Positions 5,701 through 8,668 of a DNA stretch of 8,668 nt are shown piece after piece (position 1 is the stretch's first letter; every line of letters starts with the position of its first letter). The DNA comes from an uncultured Isosphaeraceae bacterium (GTDB taxonomy: Bacteria > Planctomycetota > Planctomycetia > Isosphaerales > Isosphaeraceae). The stretch lies in assembly GCA_937907405.1 (NCBI GenBank), contig CALCIC010000846.1, positions 1 to 8,668 on the forward strand, written 5' to 3'. The position numbers and the translations under genes were made by a program. The notes beneath the pieces are model-generated. The model worked only from the letters and a program-made list of their open reading frames with translations. It had not been told where the DNA came from and did not search any database.

Positions 5701-6732
5701 ATGTCTGAAACGCATTCGGCCGTAATCATCATCGGATCGGGCTCCGCCGGACTGACCGCCGCGCTCTACGCGTCGCGCGCCAACCTGGCGCCCCTGGTCT
5801 TCGAGGGCAAGGAGCCGGGCGGACAGTTGACGTTGACGACCTCGGTCGACAACTTCCCGGGGTTCCCCGAGGGGATCGACGGTCCCGAGCTGATGGACCT
5901 GATGCGGAAGCAGGCCCAGCGGTTCGGGGCGGTCACCAAGTGGGAGACCGTCTTCGAGGTCGACCTCTCGAAGCGGCCGTTCAAGGTCAAGACCACCGAC
6001 GACCCCAGCGGCGACCCGTCCAGCGGCGACGTCCGCGAGTACACCGCCGACGCGGTGATCGTCGCCACCGGCGCCGCCGCCCGATGGCTGGGCAACGAGG
6101 GCCCCTACAAGGGCAACGGCGTCAGCACCTGCGCGACCTGCGACGGCGCGCTCTACAAGGGCAAGGAGATCGGCGTGGTCGGCGGCGGCGACTCGGCCGT
6201 CGAGGAGGCCACGTTCCTCTCCCGGTTCGCGTCCAAGGTCACGCTGATCCACCGCCGCGAAGACTTCCGGGCCTCCAAGATCATGCAGGACCGGCTCGAA
6301 AAGTATCCCAAAATCGAGTACGCCCTCAACGCGGTCGTCGACGAGATTCTCGGCGAGAAGGACGGCAACCTGGCGGTCCTCAAGGGGGTCAGGCTGCGGT
6401 CGACCAAGGACGACTCGACCCGCGACCTGCCGATCGCCGGGCTGTTCCTGGCCATCGGCCACGTGCCGAACTCGGCGATCTTCAAGGGCCAGCTCGCGAT
6501 GACCCCCGAAGGCTACCTGCTGACCCGCACGGCCCTGTGCTGGAAGGACGTCGAGGCCCCCGCCGGCCTGCTCGACTCGCTCCCCAACTACGGCACGGCG
6601 ACGAACGTCGAGGGGGTCTTCGCCTGCGGAGACGTCGTCGACACCCACTACCGCCAGGCCATCACCGCCGCCGGCTCCGGCTGCGCCGCCGCCATGGACT
6701 GCGAGAAGTGGCTCGAAGCCCAGGGGGAGTGA
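5701..6732 (+). CDS. trxB: Thioredoxin-disulfide reductase TrxB
   Basis: A 343-residue cytoplasmic flavoprotein that uses NADPH to reduce thioredoxin. Motifs in order: FAD-binding IIGSGSAGLTAALYA (10-24), GGQLTLTTSVDNFPGFP (40-56), the redox-active pair Cys144/Cys147 in CATCDGAL, NADPH-binding VVGGGDSAVEEA (159-170), HRREDFRAS (184-192), which carries the arginines that select NADPH, and the C-terminal FAD motif GVFACGDVVD with YRQAITAAGSGCAAA. Two stretches look inserted compared with E. coli TrxB: a Asp/Ser/Gly-rich turn at about 99-110 and some 20 residues at about 278-298 (LCWKDVEAPAGLLDSLPNYG) just before the FAD motif. The catalytic set is complete, so activity is expected. The gene stands alone on the + strand; no thioredoxin gene is adjacent. 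Confidence 0.95.
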   Translation: MSETHSAVIIIGSGSAGLTAALYASRANLAPLVFEGKEPGGQLTLTTSVDNFPGFPEGIDGPELMDLMRKQAQRFGAVTKWETVFEVDLSKRPFKVKTTDDPSGDPSSGDVREYTADAVIVATGAAARWLGNEGPYKGNGVSTCATCDGALYKGKEIGVVGGGDSAVEEATFLSRFASKVTLIHRREDFRASKIMQDRLEKYPKIEYALNAVVDEILGEKDGNLAVLKGVRLRSTKDDSTRDLPIAGLFLAIGHVPNSAIFKGQLAMTPEGYLLTRTALCWKDVEAPAGLLDSLPNYGTATNVEGVFACGDVVDTHYRQAITAAGSGCAAAMDCEKWLEAQGE

Positions 6733-6800
6733 GAACTCGGCGAACCCTACTTGATTCCTGCTCCCCGGTCTGACGACCCGAGACGGATTCGGCACTCCCA

Positions 6801-6903
6801 AATATCAGCCCGACGCGCAAGCGAGGGAATCGCCCGGGGAAGTTCGCAGGGTTCGTCGCAGCCGTAGGAGGTTGTTCCCTCGCCTGCGCGTCGGACTGGT
6901 ATT
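6801..6903. repeat. Imperfect 29-bp inverted repeat with 45-nt loop
   Basis: Left arm 6801-6829 and right arm 6875-6903 are reverse complements at 26 of 29 positions, separated by 45 nt. The core is CCCGACGCGCAAGCGAGGGA on the left. In a minus-strand RNA two of the three mismatches become G-U wobbles, so that strand folds better. There is no T-run after either arm. The element fills the gap between trxB and the toxin-antitoxin pair. It may be a dispersed planctomycete repeat, a remnant of a small non-autonomous mobile element, or a hairpin that blocks read-through into the antitoxin gene. Confidence 0.75.
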
Positions 6904-6947
6904 CCAAAACTCGCATCGAACGCCTTGAAGGAGGGGAAGGTCACGCC

Positions 6948-7217
6948 ATGACGACCTTGAAGGTCACGATCCCGGACGATCTGATGTCGCTCGTCGAATC
7001 GCAAGTCGCCGAGGGCCGCTACGGTTCGCCTGATGAATACTTCCGTGCGTTGCTGGAGCGGGACGATCGGCGGCGGCGGGCCAAGCGGGCGTTGGAGGAC
7101 AAGATCCAGGAAGGGCTTGACAGCGGCCCGGCGACTCCGATGACACGCGAGGATTGGGACTCCATCGAGGCCGAGGCGCTCGAGCGCCGACGCCTTCGAG
7201 AGAACGAGGAGAAATGA
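6948..7217 (+). CDS. parD: ParD-like antitoxin (ribbon-helix-helix)
   Basis: An 89-residue type II antitoxin. Residues 1-45 fit a ribbon-helix-helix DNA-binding domain: beta strand LKVTIPDDL, then a helix ending in the ParD-typical VAEGRYGSPDEYFRALLE. Residues 46-89 are highly charged (RRRRAKRALEDK ... EALERRRLRENEEK) and should wrap the toxin. Antitoxins of this class usually bind the promoter of their own operon, so autorepression is likely, although I cannot point to the operator. A G-rich ribosome-binding site (GGGGAAGG, 6933-6940) lies 7 nt before the ATG. The stop overlaps the toxin start (ATGA), the classic antitoxin-first arrangement. Confidence 0.87.
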   Translation: MTTLKVTIPDDLMSLVESQVAEGRYGSPDEYFRALLERDDRRRRAKRALEDKIQEGLDSGPATPMTREDWDSIEAEALERRRLRENEEK

Positions 7218-7540
7218 ATCCCGTCGTCAACAGACGCCCCGAAGCGCGGCGGGACCTGGTCGACGTCTTTGATTATTACGTCGACGCGGCCTCGATCAGG
7301 ACGGCCCGGCGATTCTTAGCCCAAACCGAGGCGACGTTCCAACGACTGGCTCGGATGCCGTCGATTGGAACCCTGGTGGACCCGGACCACCCGACGCGTC
7401 CCGCGCTGAGGTACATGCGGATCTCTCGCTTTCGCAATTACGCGGTCTTCTACCTGCCCATCCCCGGCGGGATTGACGTGATCCGAGTCCTGCACGGGGC
7501 GCGCGACCTTGAGAACATCCTCGACGCGGAGTTCGAGTGA
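7214..7540 (+). CDS. parE: ParE/RelE-superfamily toxin
   Basis: A 108-residue toxin partner of the preceding antitoxin. The ParE/RelE fold is suggested by the N-terminal strand and helices (VVNRRPEARRDLVDVFDYYV, then ARRFLAQTEATFQRLARMP), a central loop with PALRYMRI, and the C-terminal strands RFRNYAVFYLPIPGGIDVIRVLHGARDLENIL. The pattern RxxNYxVFY...IxVxRVLHGARD is typical of ParE-type toxins, most of which poison DNA gyrase; RelE-like mRNA cleavage cannot be excluded from sequence. ATG 7214 is chosen because it overlaps the antitoxin stop and follows GAGGAG (7206-7211); an upstream in-frame ATG at 7154 would add residues out of the antitoxin coding region. The full length and intact motifs suggest a working module. 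Confidence 0.87.
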   Translation: MNPVVNRRPEARRDLVDVFDYYVDAASIRTARRFLAQTEATFQRLARMPSIGTLVDPDHPTRPALRYMRISRFRNYAVFYLPIPGGIDVIRVLHGARDLENILDAEFE

Positions 7541-7611
7541 TCCGACCGGCCCCTGTTCATTCCCAAACCCCTCCTTGAAAAGCCATGAACCAAGTCTGAC
7601 CCCAAGACCGG

Positions 7612-7618
7612 AAAGGAG
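7612..7618 (+). promoter_or_regulatory. Ribosome-binding site of the beta-helix gene
   Basis: AAAGGAG at 7612-7618 is the strongest Shine-Dalgarno match in the window and lies 7 nt before ATG 7626. Another ATG at 7619 overlaps the motif in a different frame and is not used. Confidence 0.7.
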
Positions 7619-7625
7619 ATGCCGG

Positions 7626-8668
7626 ATGGAACCGATCGTTGTCGCGCTCCTCGTGCTGTTCCTGTCGCCCCTCGCCGTGACTCGGGACGAGACGCATCGC
7701 ACGGTCACCGACACACAGCAGTTGCAGGAGGCGCTATCCCGCGCCAGGCTCGGTGAAACGATCCACATCGCTCCGGGAAACTATCGGGGAGGGCTTACCG
7801 GGCGAGGACTCCACGGCGAACCGAACAATCCTATCATCTTGAGAGCGACCGACCCGACCCACCCTCCAGTTCTCCAGGGTGGAACCACGGGGCTCCACCT
7901 TTCTCAAGTCTCTTACCTTGAATTGCATGACCTGATCGTAACGGGAGCGACGGGAAACGGCATCAACATCGACGACGGGGGCGCCGCCGAGACCCCGTCA
8001 CATCACATCGTGTTGCGAGGCGTGATCGTCAGGGACGTAGGGCCGACCGGCAACCGCGACGGGATCAAGCTCTCCGGTGTGAATGATTTCCGGGTCGAGG
8101 GCTGCACCCTCGAACGATGGGGTAGTGGTGGCTCGGGGATCGACATGGTGGGCTGCCACCGGGGCGAGGTCGTCGGCTGCACTTTCCGACACGGCGATTC
8201 GACGGGCGACCACGGTGTTCAGGCCAAGGGGGGCAGCAGTGAGGTGATGATCCGCCGCTGCCGGTTCGATCATGCCGGGCAGCGGGCGGTCAACCTCGGC
8301 GGCAGCACGGGTCTGCCCTACTTCCGTCCAAGCCCTCAGGGTTGTGAGGCGAAAGAGTTGACCGTGGAGGACTGCACGTTCATCGGCTCAATGACTCCGT
8401 TGGCGTTCGTAGGTGTGGACGGGGCGAGCGTGCGGCACAATACGATCTACCGTCCCCGCAGGTGGGGATTCCGCATCCTCCAGGAGACCCGGGAGCCCGG
8501 CTTCGTCCCATGCCGCAATGGGCGCTTCACCGACAACCTGATCGTCTACCGCTCCGACGAAATGGTCATGCCGATCAATGTCGGCGATGCAACCAACCCC
8601 CAGAGCTTCAATTTGTCTCGGAACGCCTGGTACTGCCTGGACGCCCCCAGTCGGAGCCGCCCCTCGCT
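7626..8668 (+). CDS. Secreted right-handed parallel beta-helix protein (3' end outside window)
   Basis: An open frame of 347 complete codons runs off the window end without a stop. Residues 1-18 (MEPIVVALLVLFLSPLAV) look like a Sec signal peptide, though without a charged N-terminus or clean AXA site. Residues 27-85 form an entry cap common in beta-helix proteins: TQQLQEALSRARLGETIHIAPGNY, then PNNPIILRATDP. From about 86 on, short strand-turn coils repeat, with cysteines at matching places (VEGCTLE Cys160, VVGCTFR Cys185, IRRCRFD Cys212, VEDCTFI Cys250) and coil endings such as DGIKLSG, GIDMVG, HGVQAKGG and RAVNLGG. This is the pattern of pectate-lyase-like and polysaccharide-lyase folds, so a polysaccharide-binding or -cleaving role outside the cell is plausible, but I see no definite catalytic triad and do not assign a family. 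Codon use (CTA, GTA, AGA, TTG, AAT) is visibly looser than in pstB or trxB. Confidence 0.85.
   Translation, partial: MEPIVVALLVLFLSPLAVTRDETHRTVTDTQQLQEALSRARLGETIHIAPGNYRGGLTGRGLHGEPNNPIILRATDPTHPPVLQGGTTGLHLSQVSYLELHDLIVTGATGNGINIDDGGAAETPSHHIVLRGVIVRDVGPTGNRDGIKLSGVNDFRVEGCTLERWGSGGSGIDMVGCHRGEVVGCTFRHGDSTGDHGVQAKGGSSEVMIRRCRFDHAGQRAVNLGGSTGLPYFRPSPQGCEAKELTVEDCTFIGSMTPLAFVGVDGASVRHNTIYRPRRWGFRILQETREPGFVPCRNGRFTDNLIVYRSDEMVMPINVGDATNPQSFNLSRNAWYCLDAPSRSRPS

Noticed and set aside
5067..5732. 221-codon minus-strand frame and overlapping + frames in the csrA-trxB gap
   Set aside because: The translations are low-complexity and run through the double-hairpin repeat; no start signal or recognisable domain.
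1..8668. CRISPR arrays, tRNA or rRNA genes, insertion sequences with transposase, phage genes
   Set aside because: I looked for regular repeat-spacer patterns, tRNA-like cloverleaf arms and transposase or integrase motifs and saw none.

Overview
The window looks like chromosomal DNA from a high-GC member of the Planctomycetota, most likely near Isosphaeraceae (Paludisphaera/Singulisphaera-like). This is an inference from several things: the strong G/C preference at third codon positions, a CsrA with a long tail, hairpin repeats of a kind I associate with planctomycete intergenic DNA, and a secreted parallel beta-helix protein. No taxonomic marker gene is present.

Layout. (1) 2-1377, + strand: the 3' part of pstA and complete pstB, the permease and ATPase of the high-affinity phosphate importer. 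(2) 1561-3902, + strand: a GT-B glycosyltransferase joined by a 4-base ATGA overlap to an M20-family amidohydrolase. (3) 3903-4733: a short intergenic region with three 11-bp-spaced direct repeats and a good -10 box, leading into a PhoB-type response regulator. (4) 4672-4959, - strand: csrA, convergent with phoB and overlapping its last 62 bp. (5) 4960-5700: 741 bp without a credible gene, holding the csrA leader and a strongly structured double-hairpin repeat. (6) 5701-6732, + strand: thioredoxin reductase trxB. (7) 6733-6947: a 29-bp imperfect inverted repeat, then a parDE-like toxin-antitoxin pair at 6948-7540. (8) 7626 to the window end, + strand: a signal-peptide-bearing right-handed parallel beta-helix protein, cut off by the window edge.

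How it fits together. PstA/PstB and the PhoB-like regulator are a phosphate-starvation neighbourhood. The triple repeat before the regulator has the geometry of a Pho box (7-bp units, 11-bp period, TTCAC core), which suggests autoregulation. Neither PhoU nor a PhoR-type kinase is in the window, and the glycosyltransferase/M20 pair sits between transporter and regulator. TrxB and CsrA are housekeeping and global-regulation genes. From about 6.9 kb onward the DNA looks more like an accessory region: a toxin-antitoxin module, a flanking repeat, and a secreted beta-helix gene with more relaxed codon use.

I did not find a convincing wholly new system. The observations most worth checking are the Pho-box-like array, the csrA/phoB antisense overlap, the two structured repeats, and the glycosyltransferase/M20 pair with its atypical active-site motif.
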